Positions 26,320-34,429 of a DNA stretch of 37,286 nucleotides are shown piece by piece. Where the stretch lies: positions 1 to 37,286 of the forward strand of contig OMYH01000022.1 of the NCBI GenBank assembly GCA_900315255.1, written 5' to 3'. Position 1 is the stretch's first letter, and each line of letters begins with the position of its first letter. A model generated the notes under the pieces. That model ran no database searches and had not been told where the DNA came from. It saw only the letters and a list, made by a program, of their open reading frames with translations. This DNA is from an uncultured Eubacteriales bacterium. Lineage in GTDB: Bacteria > Bacillota > Clostridia > Oscillospirales > Acutalibacteraceae. Both the position numbers and the translations under genes were made by a program.

Positions 26320-28497
26320 CTATTCGTTTGCTACAAGAGCTTTATATAAGCCGCCCCGTGCGATAAGCTCATCGTGTGTGCCGCGCTCTTTAATTCTTCC
26401 CGCGTCCAGAACAAGTATCTCGTCACAATCTCTTATTGTGGAGAGTCGATGGGCAATAATTATGCAGGTCACACCTCTGTTCTTTATCGCATTTATTACC
26501 TTGTACTCGGTATTTGCATCAAGAGCGCTTGTCGCTTCGTCAAGTATCATGATAGTCGGATCGGCTGCCAATGCACGAGCGATCTCTACGCATTGCCGCT
26601 GACCGCCCGAGATGTTTTCTCCTCGAACCGTGAGCTTGCTGTTATACTCACCGTTTCTGTCCATTATTACCTCATGGATACCTGCGTCCTTTGCCGAAAG
26701 GATCATTTCAAAATCCTCGATCGATGTATCCCACATCTTAATATTCTCCGCTATGCTGCCCTCAAACAACGAAACATCCTGATCGACAATAGCAACAGAG
26801 CTTGTAAAAATATTCTTGGGGATATCGGATATGCTTTTGCCGTCGATCATGATCTCGCCGCTCCATGGAGTGTATAAGCCGGCGATCAGCTTGGCGACCG
26901 AGGATTTTCCGCAGCCCGAAGCACCGACTATCGCTATGCTTTTACCGACATTCACCTCAAAATCAATTTCGCTGATTATCGGAGGCTTAAGCCTTGAGTA
27001 ACCGAAGGTAAGCCCCTTCACCTTGATATTGCCTCTCAGCTTTTCTGCGTTTTCCGTTACCTCATTATCTTCCTCGTTCGTCGGGTCCGATGTATTGTCA
27101 TCGGTATATTCCATTACGTCATCTATGCGCTCCATTTGACTGCGCATCTCATATAGCTTTTGCCCCGACTCCACGATTTGATTTACGGGAGCTAAAAATA
27201 ATGCCATGAGTCCCAAGAAAGCAGTCAATCCGCCGATGGTCAGAGAACCACGGGAGACAAACAGCGCTCCGAAAACAATTATCATGTATTTAGCTGTCGA
27301 TGTAAACAAGGTCGTCAGACTGCCTAAATAAACATCAAGACGTGTTAATTCGATGGAACTGTTGTTATAAGCTGTCAAGGATCTCGACCATATTTCCGTC
27401 CATGTCATTTCAACATTGCTCGCTTTGAGCGATTCGATCATGTCTATTCCCGTAGCCAGAGTACTGTACAGCTTACCCTTTTCCATCATGATGATTCTGA
27501 TAATGTTAAGTCTCCTTTTTGATGCGATCATCGTTACACCTATATTAAGGATAACAAATAACAGCACGATCAAAGTTAATGTAACTGAATAGCTCAGCAT
27601 GATAAAAAGGTACACGCCCATCATTACAGAGCTTAAAAATATCGGGGCGATCGTTTGGATCAGAGTGAATGCGGCAGACTCATTCTCGGACTGCCTTTTT
27701 TGAATATCTCCTGCCATTCGCTGTGAAAAAAAGCTCATAGGCAGATGAAGGAGCTTCCAAATATATGATGAGCTTCCGACTATCGCCATTTTGCCTTCTA
27801 TTTTCATCAAATAATGCGCTTTCAGCCACTCGCCGAATACTGCCGATACCGCAAGCAGTGCAAAAACTCCAATAAATTTCATCAAGCGAAGTGTTTGTTC
27901 ATCACCGATTATCCAATCGGCGTAATATTCACCAAGCATAGAAGAAGCTATTCCGCAAAGCACACCTATTATGGAAAAAAGTATTATCAGAATAAGCTCT
28001 TTGATATCGCCTTTTAGTCTTTTCTTTGTGAAAGCCGCAAGACTTTTTCTGCTTCCGTCAGCAACAAACACTTCCGAAGGATCAAACATCAAACAGATAC
28101 CCGTAAAGCTCTTGTCAAACACCTCAGCAGATACGGTATAATCTCCGTATGCGGGATCATTCAAATATACCTTGTCGCCCTTGAAACCCTTCAGCACTAC
28201 AAAATGGTTCAAATTCCAATGAATGATACACGGAAAAACTCCCTGCTCCTTTAGAGCGTCCGGCTCAAGCTTATATCCCTTTGCCGCAAGTCCGTAGCTT
28301 CTCGCTGCCTTCAGAATATTCTTAGCCGTAGATCCGTCACGGGAAACATCGCAGTCCGTTCGGATCTTTTCTATCGGTATCCATTTACCGTAATACGCTA
28401 ATATCATAGCCAGACAAGCCGCTCCGCATTCGGAGGCTTCCATTTGCATTATCACGGGCACTTTCGGAATACGAGAAGCTCTTATTTTGCTTTTCAA
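26320..28497 (-). CDS. NHLM-type peptide exporter with C39 peptidase domain
   Basis: This is a 725-aa processing ABC exporter. The C39 peptidase domain covers about 12-145, with catalytic Cys 24 in QMEASECGAACLAMIL, His 98 in WNLNHFVVLKG and Asp 114 in YLNDPAYG. The membrane domain follows at about 165-445. The ATPase domain has Walker A VGASGCGKSS, signature NISGGQRQ, Walker B IMILDEATSALD and the His in IIAHRLST. Such proteins cut at Gly-Gly and export the mature peptide; the obvious substrate is the 55-aa peptide at 23946-24113. The TTG start at 28497 has GGGGG 7 nt upstream. It lies 15 bp after the HlyD-like gene. All catalytic residues are present. Confidence 0.92.
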   Translation of the reverse strand: MKSKIRASRIPKVPVIMQMEASECGAACLAMILAYYGKWIPIEKIRTDCDVSRDGSTAKNILKAARSYGLAAKGYKLEPDALKEQGVFPCIIHWNLNHFVVLKGFKGDKVYLNDPAYGDYTVSAEVFDKSFTGICLMFDPSEVFVADGSRKSLAAFTKKRLKGDIKELILIILFSIIGVLCGIASSMLGEYYADWIIGDEQTLRLMKFIGVFALLAVSAVFGEWLKAHYLMKIEGKMAIVGSSSYIWKLLHLPMSFFSQRMAGDIQKRQSENESAAFTLIQTIAPIFLSSVMMGVYLFIMLSYSVTLTLIVLLFVILNIGVTMIASKRRLNIIRIIMMEKGKLYSTLATGIDMIESLKASNVEMTWTEIWSRSLTAYNNSSIELTRLDVYLGSLTTLFTSTAKYMIIVFGALFVSRGSLTIGGLTAFLGLMALFLAPVNQIVESGQKLYEMRSQMERIDDVMEYTDDNTSDPTNEEDNEVTENAEKLRGNIKVKGLTFGYSRLKPPIISEIDFEVNVGKSIAIVGASGCGKSSVAKLIAGLYTPWSGEIMIDGKSISDIPKNIFTSSVAIVDQDVSLFEGSIAENIKMWDTSIEDFEMILSAKDAGIHEVIMDRNGEYNSKLTVRGENISGGQRQCVEIARALAADPTIMILDEATSALDANTEYKVINAIKNRGVTCIIIAHRLSTIRDCDEILVLDAGRIKERGTHDELIARGGLYKALVANE

Positions 28498-28512
28498 AAC
28501 AAGTCCCCCTTA

Positions 28513-29001
28513 TCATTTCGCAGTAGCGTCACGGTATACTATCGTAGAATAGATCCCGTCCGGCAGATCGGTCTGCCATTTGATCTCATATGCCCATTCA
28601 AACTCGTAAAAGCCGCCTAAATGAAGAATATACGGGTCGATATCGCCGCTAAGCTCGATAGGTCTCTCGGATATACTTAAAAGCTCTCCGCTGCCGTATA
28701 TTTTAGTTGCATCTTCATTCTCGGCAACACGCACAGCTATCTCGTCTCGGGAGCTTTTAATATCGTCATAATCTTTTTCACTTATATAACAAGTCAGCAC
28801 CCCGTTTTTCGATTCTCCGGCTGTAGTAACAAGCAAAGAATTATTCGAGAAATTCACCCATAGTATTATGCCTAAGATCGCTAAAATGGTGATCAGAACA
28901 ACAGGCCAAACATGAAAGCGTATAACCTTGATGTATTCGTTCATATTCTCGGGTGTAGATATCTTTTTTACTGTATTCTCTCTGAATAGCTTTTCCTTCA
29001 T
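28513..29001 (-). CDS. Short HlyD/NHLM-type secretion accessory protein
   Basis: This is a 162-aa protein. The N-terminus, MKEKLFRENTVKKISTPENMNEYIKV, matches the opening of NHLM bacteriocin-system HlyD-family proteins, where LFR and SPE motifs precede a single membrane helix (here about 34-52). After it come about 105 residues ending with a beta-rich domain (WAYEIKWQTDLPDGIYSTIVYRD). Usual family members are about 250-320 aa with a long coiled coil and lipoyl domain; here the coiled coil is absent. It may be a natural short form, since the frame is clean and well spaced. The ATG at 29001 is chosen, with AGGTG 9 nt upstream, over a GTG at 29013. It lies between the kinase and the C39 transporter genes. 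Confidence 0.75.
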   Translation of the reverse strand: MKEKLFRENTVKKISTPENMNEYIKVIRFHVWPVVLITILAILGIILWVNFSNNSLLVTTAGESKNGVLTCYISEKDYDDIKSSRDEIAVRVAENEDATKIYGSGELLSISERPIELSGDIDPYILHLGGFYEFEWAYEIKWQTDLPDGIYSTIVYRDATAK

Positions 29002-29035
29002 ATCAAATAACACCTGCTTCTTTAGGAGTCACTGT

Positions 29036-30301
29036 TTAAAGCTGTGACTTCTTAGGAATAATAATTGTGGCTGTCGTTCCTTTCCCCTGCTGTGATTCGA
29101 TCTTAAGAGTTCCTCCGCATATTTTTTGAAGTCTGTCCCTTACATTGGATATCCCGATATGAGAATGTCCGTCGCTGACGATCGAGTCAGGATTGAAGCC
29201 TTTGCCGTTATCCCGAACAGACACCTCAAAATGATCCGGATACTCCTTTGTCGAAACACAAACCCAACCTCTGCCGCCGGGATTTTTTCTGACGCCGTGG
29301 CGAACTGCGTTTTCCGCAAGCGGTTCGAGCGTTAAGGGCGGAATAGTAAAGTCGGTACAGGTTATATCATATTTCACCTCAAGTGCGTCTGCAAAGCGAA
29401 TGCTTTCGATATCAAGATATAGCTGTGTATGTGAAAGCTCCCGCTCAAACGCAACCTCATTTTCCCGTAGCATTGAGTCCATATTTCCCCGCAGATATCG
29501 TGCGAATTTTCCGGTTGTTTCCTTTGCAACTTTCGGATCGCTGTCGCATAATTCCTCGATCGCCGCCAATGAATTATACAGAAAATGCGGTTTTATCTGA
29601 CTCATCATGATCTGTATGCGCTGCTGTGCTTTGAGATCTCTCTCGTGCGCTCTCACAAATTGTAAATGCAGCCATATATAGTAGAAAACACAGCATGTGA
29701 CCATTGCGATAGTCAAATACTCGATTGGCTGACGCTCGGAATGTATATTAGCGTCCATAATTGCTGACGCAACAATAGCAGCAACGATCATCAATGGTAT
29801 CAGCATATCATGCAGTCCGTTTTGTTTATACTTCTGTATTGTAAGAATGAGAAGATACAGAAGAAGGAGCATGCTCACCACAAAGCAGAGATCCTTGAGC
29901 GGTCCGCCTACGTAGTGATTATCACCGGTGATAACAAAGCAAAGCCGGCAAAAATATGAAGTCATATGGATAACGGCGTTTATTATTACAAGTGCCCAGC
30001 ACACTTTATAATTCTTTTTTGGTTCAACGATATGACAAAAAAGAACTATTATAAGTGGACGAATAATGTATCCGGCAACAGCAAGTGAAGTTCTCAGATA
30101 CTTATGCGGCTCACCCTGAGCGATCAACTCTTCGCCGTAGTTTTGTATAATTAAAGCGAAAGCCAACCCAATATTAATGAAAAGAAGCCTTCTTTGTTTC
30201 TTATCGAGATATTCATCCGAGCCTACTGCAAGACACAATCCGATAAGCTGCAGAAAAAGAGCAAGTGCTATTGATGTTTGGGAAACTGTTATCTGACCCA
30301 C
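29036..30301 (-). CDS. LytS/YehU-type sensor histidine kinase
   Basis: This 421-aa kinase has about seven membrane segments in residues 1-215 and a short coiled region. A His_kinase domain contains the phosphoacceptor His 239 in MSQIKPHFLYNSLAAIEEL. The HATPase domain follows: LEPLAENAVRHGV (N-box), RDNGKGFNPD (G1) and HIGISNVRDRL (G2). Multi-helix LytS-type kinases often sense peptides, such as the AgrC and ComD relatives. The GTG start has GGAGG 7 nt upstream. It lies 50 bp after the response regulator gene, with no terminator between, and 34 bp before the HlyD-like gene, so sensing and export are co-transcribed. A secreted peptide from this locus is the natural ligand candidate (inference). 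Confidence 0.9.
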   Translation of the reverse strand: MGQITVSQTSIALALFLQLIGLCLAVGSDEYLDKKQRRLLFINIGLAFALIIQNYGEELIAQGEPHKYLRTSLAVAGYIIRPLIIVLFCHIVEPKKNYKVCWALVIINAVIHMTSYFCRLCFVITGDNHYVGGPLKDLCFVVSMLLLLYLLILTIQKYKQNGLHDMLIPLMIVAAIVASAIMDANIHSERQPIEYLTIAMVTCCVFYYIWLHLQFVRAHERDLKAQQRIQIMMSQIKPHFLYNSLAAIEELCDSDPKVAKETTGKFARYLRGNMDSMLRENEVAFERELSHTQLYLDIESIRFADALEVKYDITCTDFTIPPLTLEPLAENAVRHGVRKNPGGRGWVCVSTKEYPDHFEVSVRDNGKGFNPDSIVSDGHSHIGISNVRDRLQKICGGTLKIESQQGKGTTATIIIPKKSQL

Positions 30302-30351
30302 TCAGATCCCTCCATAACCCGTTGTTTTTATTAAAGCAATACCAATAAAAG

Positions 30352-31170
30352 TTAATCATCCGATTTCATTTCATCTATCTTTTTTCTGTAAAGATAAGCC
30401 TCGGTAAACGACGCCCAACTGAACTCATTCATATATTCACCTTGATATAAATTGATCGAGTATGTGTCTCCTTCAAAGAACCGATACAGATCGCATTCTA
30501 CCTTTTCGGGGCATAATCTCATAGTTCCTCTTTTCATCTCAACGATATCCGACACATCATACTCCCTGAGTGTGTCCATCAGGCTGCGTATTATAACATC
30601 GAGCTGCTTTTGGATAGATCTGTTATACGGAACATCTCCGAACAAGATCTGTGCCATCTGCGCCCTTTTGACGCTGCTGCCCTGCCTGTCCACAAGATAT
30701 GCGAGCAGCTCCTTTGACTTCGTTCTGTGAAACGATACTGTCTGTCCGTAAACAACAAGTCTGAAATCGGTAAATGTTATTATATTTACTCTGTATCGAC
30801 CGCGAGCGTAGTTTTTGTTTTTGAGAGCATAGCTTATCTCGGCATCTAAGCGCTCAAAAATGACCGGTTTCAATATATATCCCGACGCCTTTAAGTCAAA
30901 CGCATCTACTGCATACTTTGAATATGCCGTCGTAAAGATAATTGATGTTCCCGGCGATCTATCCTTGATCTTCGCTGCCAGCATAAGCCCATCTATTTCA
31001 GGCATTTCAATGTCAAGCAAAGCTATTTCCGCAGTATTGTTATCAAACCATTCAAGCGCCTTCAGAGGATCGCCGAACGATTCTACATCAGGCTTCATTG
31101 GCAGCGAATTGCACAGCTTTACTATTCTATTTAAGATCAAAGGTTCGTCGTCCAAACATACTATTTTCAC
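30352..31170 (-). CDS. Response regulator with SARP/BTAD-type output domain
   Basis: This 272-aa protein has a REC domain at 1-120 with the phospho-Asp 53 in LLDIEMPEIDG, Thr and Lys switch residues (TTAYSKYAV, LKPV), and a winged helix of the SARP/OmpR type (SFHRTKSKELLAYLVDRQG, SSVKRAQMAQILFGD). A short BTAD-like helical region follows (VECDLYRFFEGD, YQGEYMNEFSW). SARP-type regulators bind direct or inverted repeats near promoters. I chose GTG at 31170 because GAGGTGAG lies just upstream and it gives the standard KIVCLDDE start; the longer frame has no site and runs through the promoter. Its partner is the LytS-like kinase encoded 50 bp downstream. Its own promoter carries the TGTAA-type operator at 31262-31287, so autoregulation is likely. 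Confidence 0.88.
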   Translation of the reverse strand: MKIVCLDDEPLILNRIVKLCNSLPMKPDVESFGDPLKALEWFDNNTAEIALLDIEMPEIDGLMLAAKIKDRSPGTSIIFTTAYSKYAVDAFDLKASGYILKPVIFERLDAEISYALKNKNYARGRYRVNIITFTDFRLVVYGQTVSFHRTKSKELLAYLVDRQGSSVKRAQMAQILFGDVPYNRSIQKQLDVIIRSLMDTLREYDVSDIVEMKRGTMRLCPEKVECDLYRFFEGDTYSINLYQGEYMNEFSWASFTEAYLYRKKIDEMKSDD

Positions 31171-31200
31171 ATATCTCACCTCTTTCGCATACTCAAATAA

Positions 31201-31287
31201 AGTATACACTATGCTGTCCAACAAAAACCAGACAAAACACAAGCATTTTCGATGTCATCTTTGTAACATTTAATTACAACACTGTAA
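31201..31287 (-). promoter_or_regulatory. Activator-type promoter and operator of the exporter operon
   Basis: On the minus strand the -10 is TATACT (31206-31201). No good -35 exists at 17 nt (GGTTTT). Exactly 56 bp farther upstream lies TGTAA-N7-TTACA-N4-TGTAA (31262-31287). The TTACA and TGTAA halves form the core of a 10-bp inverted repeat. The same elements with identical spacing occur upstream of the small peptide gene (36351-36437). The layout is that of a response-regulator-activated promoter. Confidence 0.65.
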
Positions 31288-31330
31288 TTAAATTGCTCTT
31301 ATTTAAACAATGCAATGTATATTTACAAAT

Positions 31331-31377
31331 AAAAAAGCTCTTTTCAGCAGTCCGATACTACTGAAAAGAACTTTTTT
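31331..31377 (-). terminator. Terminator overlapping the end of the second SARP regulator gene
   Basis: CTTTTCAG (31340-31347) pairs with CTGAAAAG (31361-31368), extended by A and T runs on both sides. The TAG stop at 31360-31358 is inside the hairpin. The loop sequence CAGCAGTCCGATA recurs in the hairpin at 36494-36534. Confidence 0.75.
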
Positions 31378-32161
31378 GTTGTTTATGCCGTGATAAAACT
31401 ATACCAAAATTATCTGCCCATGTGATGTATTCCCCTCGATACGAGTTGAAAGTATCGGTATCTCCGTCTAAATATCGATACAGATCGCAATATATCTTTT
31501 CCGGACGGATCCTCAAGGACGCATTTTTTAATTCTAATATATCGCCGATCCTGTACTGTTCAAGCGTGCTTTGCAGACTGCGTATGATAACATCAAGATA
31601 CTCCTTCTTTTTGTTGTCATAAAGCTCATCCTCCCACAAAACAGCAGAAAGCATCGGTCTTTTCACGCTGCCGCCCTGTCTGTCAACAAGATATGCAAGC
31701 AGTTCCTTGGCTTTTGAACGTGAAAAGATCATGCGCTCTCCGTCTACAAACACATCAAAATCACCGAATGTTTTAACCACTATGTGTTCCTTGGGCTGTA
31801 TTACTTTATGAGATATAGCGTCCTCTATTTCCGCTTCAAGTCTCCTTTTGTTTATTGGTTTTAGCAAATAGGCGCTTGCGTGCTGCTCAAACGCTTCAAC
31901 AGCGTACTGATCGTCGCCGGTAACAAAAATAACCGAAATATCAGGGCAAACCGATCTGATATGCGCCGCAAGCTGAAGTCCGTTCATTTTCGGCATATTG
32001 ATATCGAGTAAAGCAATATCTGCGGAATTGTTTTCTGTCCACTTCATCGCCGAGCCCGGATCAAGAAATCCCCTTACTTCGTCTATCTGAGGAAGCTCCT
32101 CGCACATTTTAACTATAGATCCAAGAAATATTGAGTCATCATCAACACAAATGATCTTCAA
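31358..32161 (-). CDS. Second response regulator with SARP/BTAD-type output domain
   Basis: This 267-aa paralogue of the product of 30352-31170 has the same order: REC with Asp 53 in LLDINMPKMNG, a winged helix (IFSRSKAKELLAYLVDRQG, SVKRPMLSAVLWED), and a BTAD-like end (IYCDLYRYLDGDT, YRGEYITWADNF). The TTG start at 32161 has GGAGG 7 nt upstream. No kinase gene follows it; a terminator overlaps its stop codon. It either shares the LytS-like kinase or responds to another signal. It is 68 bp downstream of the L,D-transpeptidase gene, with no terminator between, so it may be transcribed with it. Being a close paralogue, it could compete for the same TGTAA-type operators (inference). Confidence 0.88.
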   Translation of the reverse strand: MKIICVDDDSIFLGSIVKMCEELPQIDEVRGFLDPGSAMKWTENNSADIALLDINMPKMNGLQLAAHIRSVCPDISVIFVTGDDQYAVEAFEQHASAYLLKPINKRRLEAEIEDAISHKVIQPKEHIVVKTFGDFDVFVDGERMIFSRSKAKELLAYLVDRQGGSVKRPMLSAVLWEDELYDNKKKEYLDVIIRSLQSTLEQYRIGDILELKNASLRIRPEKIYCDLYRYLDGDTDTFNSYRGEYITWADNFGIVLSRHKQQKSSFQ

Positions 32162-32229
32162 GCTTTTTCCTCCGTTTCAGCTATGCAAGTAAGATACAGT
32201 TCCATCGCCTATAATCAACAGCGTAATGC

Positions 32230-33060
32230 TTATATATTCTTGTTTGCAAAATCGCGCGCTTCGTTGAGATCAATTCCGAGAGCATCTGCCTTGTTGATGG
32301 TTATTTTGCAGCCGTCCTTTACCCTCTGCATGATAAGCTTCATGACAGCCTCATTCACTGCAACACACCCTCCTGTGTAAGGCTTAACAAGGCTCATGCA
32401 GTGGAAGAAGAAAGCCGCCCCCTCGCCGGGCGTGCACTCGCTGTTGTAGCCCATGTTCAGACAATACTGATACTCATAAGTGTAATCAATAAGATGCTCG
32501 CATGCCTCGGGGTCAAGTCCGGGAACATCACCGATCTTGACAAATTCGTTGAAATGCATTCCCTCGCGCATATCGCCCGACCAATAGTCGTCCTCGGTCA
32601 CCTTCGTATATTCCATCTGACAGCCGGGATCGTCCGCAATGCCAAAAGCCTTATCTATTGTAAAGGTGCCTATCGGTGTGACGGCGTGATAGCTGTCCGC
32701 CTTGCCCATACCCTCAAGTCCGATATAGCCGGGAGCCTGAAGTATCATCTTCCAGTTGCCGTCCTCGTCTTTTTCGTGCATGCTGACATAGCAGGTGGTC
32801 TCGCCCACGCCTGCTACAACGATGAGCTGATCGCAGTCCTTTGCCGCATCAAGCTTTTTGAACCATTCGGGGGAATCAACGGGTTTTTGATTCTGGATCG
32901 ACAGGTCGTTTTCACTTGTGGCAGCGGTCTGCCCCGCTGTATCTGCGTTCACTGCGGCATTGTCAGCAGACATAGTGTCAGACTTGCCGCATGAAGTCAG
33001 CATCGCTGCGGCTATAGCGATCGCTGCAACAAGACTTACAGTTCTTTTTATATTTTTCAT
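32230..33060 (-). CDS. L,D-transpeptidase (YkuD-type) lipoprotein
   Basis: This 276-aa predicted lipoprotein has a signal peptide ending MLTSC (Cys 24) and a YkuD-type catalytic domain at about 75-255. The active-site block, FFFHCMSLVKPYTGGCVAV, supplies His 220 and the nucleophile Cys 232. Substrate-loop features include TPIGTFTIDKAFG. The layout is nearer to YafK-like L,D-transpeptidases than to ErfK. These enzymes cross-link peptidoglycan stems or modify them; the substrate here is not shown. The ATG has AAAGGATG about 10 nt upstream. A good promoter lies at 33155-33183. With VanY and YdcF it makes a third envelope-remodelling gene in the window. Confidence 0.85.
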   Translation of the reverse strand: MKNIKRTVSLVAAIAIAAAMLTSCGKSDTMSADNAAVNADTAGQTAATSENDLSIQNQKPVDSPEWFKKLDAAKDCDQLIVVAGVGETTCYVSMHEKDEDGNWKMILQAPGYIGLEGMGKADSYHAVTPIGTFTIDKAFGIADDPGCQMEYTKVTEDDYWSGDMREGMHFNEFVKIGDVPGLDPEACEHLIDYTYEYQYCLNMGYNSECTPGEGAAFFFHCMSLVKPYTGGCVAVNEAVMKLIMQRVKDGCKITINKADALGIDLNEARDFANKNI

Positions 33061-33154
33061 TATGTATCCATCCTTTCATTCTGTACATGTCCACTAAAAA
33101 AATATACTGACCATTATGGTCACGCTCCTTATATATTTTATAAGGATCTCATTC

Positions 33155-33183
33155 ATAATACCATAAATCGTCCCGGTTTTCAA
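33155..33183 (-). promoter_or_regulatory. Promoter of the L,D-transpeptidase gene
   Basis: TTGAAA (33183-33178) and TATTAT (33160-33155) are 17 nt apart on the minus strand. The leader of about 90 nt holds two palindromes: TATAAGG/CCTTATA (33127-33145) and TGACCAT-T-ATGGTCA (33108-33122). A GCGCAC/GTGCGC hairpin lies just upstream, near 33194-33209. The palindromes could be operators or leader hairpins. Confidence 0.65.
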
Positions 33184-33349
33184 GTAATACCACGGCGCAC
33201 AAGCGTGCGCGGGCAGTACGCGTTTCAGCTTTGTACATATTTTCACTTTGCTCCCGCGCCTCTAATTATTTGTATAGGTCAAATACGTGATATTATGTAG
33301 ATCTTTTTTCTGCCCACTATAATTTTACACTAACACGGCAAATATGTTA

Positions 33350-34429
33350 TCAAAGAACGATTTCATATACTTTTTCATTCGGCTTATCGGATAAACCTGC
33401 CTTCGTTTTCTTTTGAATTATAGCCTGCGAGGTGGGGTCGATCTTTCTGTCAAATGGATCTGTATCACCCGTATATCGAAGAATAAGCTTTATCTCATCG
33501 TTGTCGCCGGACACCTCAAGCTCAAAAGAGAAATCGTCGTCTTCATATGCCGGAACGATATAGCTTGTAAAAATTTCATCAAGAACAAGCAGGCAGGAGT
33601 TGAGCTGTTTTCTGCTCATAAATCGGCTTCGGCAGAATTCTTCCATTGAGGCTGTCATTCCTATAAAGTCATATCCACACTTGGTGCAATCCCAGCTCCA
33701 GCGTGTGATCTTCAGGACAAAGCTGCGTGTTTTCTCCCGCTTTGGCTTTTCAAAGATCTCAGCAGGCGTACCCTGCTCATAGATCACTCCCTCGTCCATA
33801 TACAAGACCTTTGACGCAATGTCTTTGACAAGCTGCATTTCGTGAGTAACTATCAGCATCGTCATTCCGTCGTCGGCAAGCTTTCGGATAACATTCTTGA
33901 CCTCGGAAACCATGGTCGGGTCGAGTGCGCTTGTCGGCTCGTCGAAAAGCATTATTTCAGGGTGCATAGCCAAAGCACGAGCGATAGCCGCACGCTGCTT
34001 CTGACCGCCCGAAAGCTCATCGGGCATATTGTTTGCCTTGATTTCAAGTCCTACCCTTCTGAGCTGCTTTAACGCCTCTTCCCTTGCCTCCGGCTCTGGT
34101 TTGCCGAGCAGATCGGTCTGCGGCATTATGATGTTGTCGATTATGCTTTTATGTCCGAACAGATTGAAGGACTGAAATACCATTCCGACCTTTTTCCGAA
34201 GTGAAGGAATGTCAACACCCTTTTCGCACACATTTACTCCATCAATGATTATCTCACCCGAGGTCGGTGTTTCAAGGCGGTTAATGCAGCGTATCAGCGT
34301 TGATTTACCGGTGCCCGAAGGACCTATCAGGCAGACCACATCACCCTTTTCGGCTGTAAAATCGACGCCACCCAGCGGAGTTACATCTCCGAATTCTTTT
34401 CTTAATCCTTTGATCTCTATAAAGCTCAT
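33350..34429 (-). CDS. Amino-acid ABC transporter ATPase fused to a degenerate RsbW-like domain
   Basis: This is a 359-aa protein. Residues 1-240 are a GlnQ/HisP-type ATPase: Walker A GPSGTGKST (36-44), ELSGGQKQR, Walker B IMLFDEPTSALDP, and the switch His in VTHEM. Residues 245-359 are an unusual extension. After CTKCGYDFIG it reads SCLLVLDEIFTSYIVPAYEDD, an N-box-like helix of GHKL anti-sigma kinases, then ILRYTGDTDPFDRKIDP, close to the DxGxPFDP box of RsbW proteins. The G2 box is not recognisable. The fusion suggests that transport activity is tied to the partner-switching system (inference). I start at ATG 34429, with GGAGG 8 nt upstream. This ATG overlaps the stop of the permease gene by ATGA. 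Substrates are probably polar amino acids. Confidence 0.8.
   Translation of the reverse strand: MSFIEIKGLRKEFGDVTPLGGVDFTAEKGDVVCLIGPSGTGKSTLIRCINRLETPTSGEIIIDGVNVCEKGVDIPSLRKKVGMVFQSFNLFGHKSIIDNIIMPQTDLLGKPEPEAREEALKQLRRVGLEIKANNMPDELSGGQKQRAAIARALAMHPEIMLFDEPTSALDPTMVSEVKNVIRKLADDGMTMLIVTHEMQLVKDIASKVLYMDEGVIYEQGTPAEIFEKPKREKTRSFVLKITRWSWDCTKCGYDFIGMTASMEEFCRSRFMSRKQLNSCLLVLDEIFTSYIVPAYEDDDFSFELEVSGDNDEIKLILRYTGDTDPFDRKIDPTSQAIIQKKTKAGLSDKPNEKVYEIVL

Noticed and set aside
33097-33114. Short leader ORF (ATG with AAGGAG) before the L,D-transpeptidase
   Set aside because: It ends after six codons at TAG and overlaps a palindrome; too little to support as a gene.
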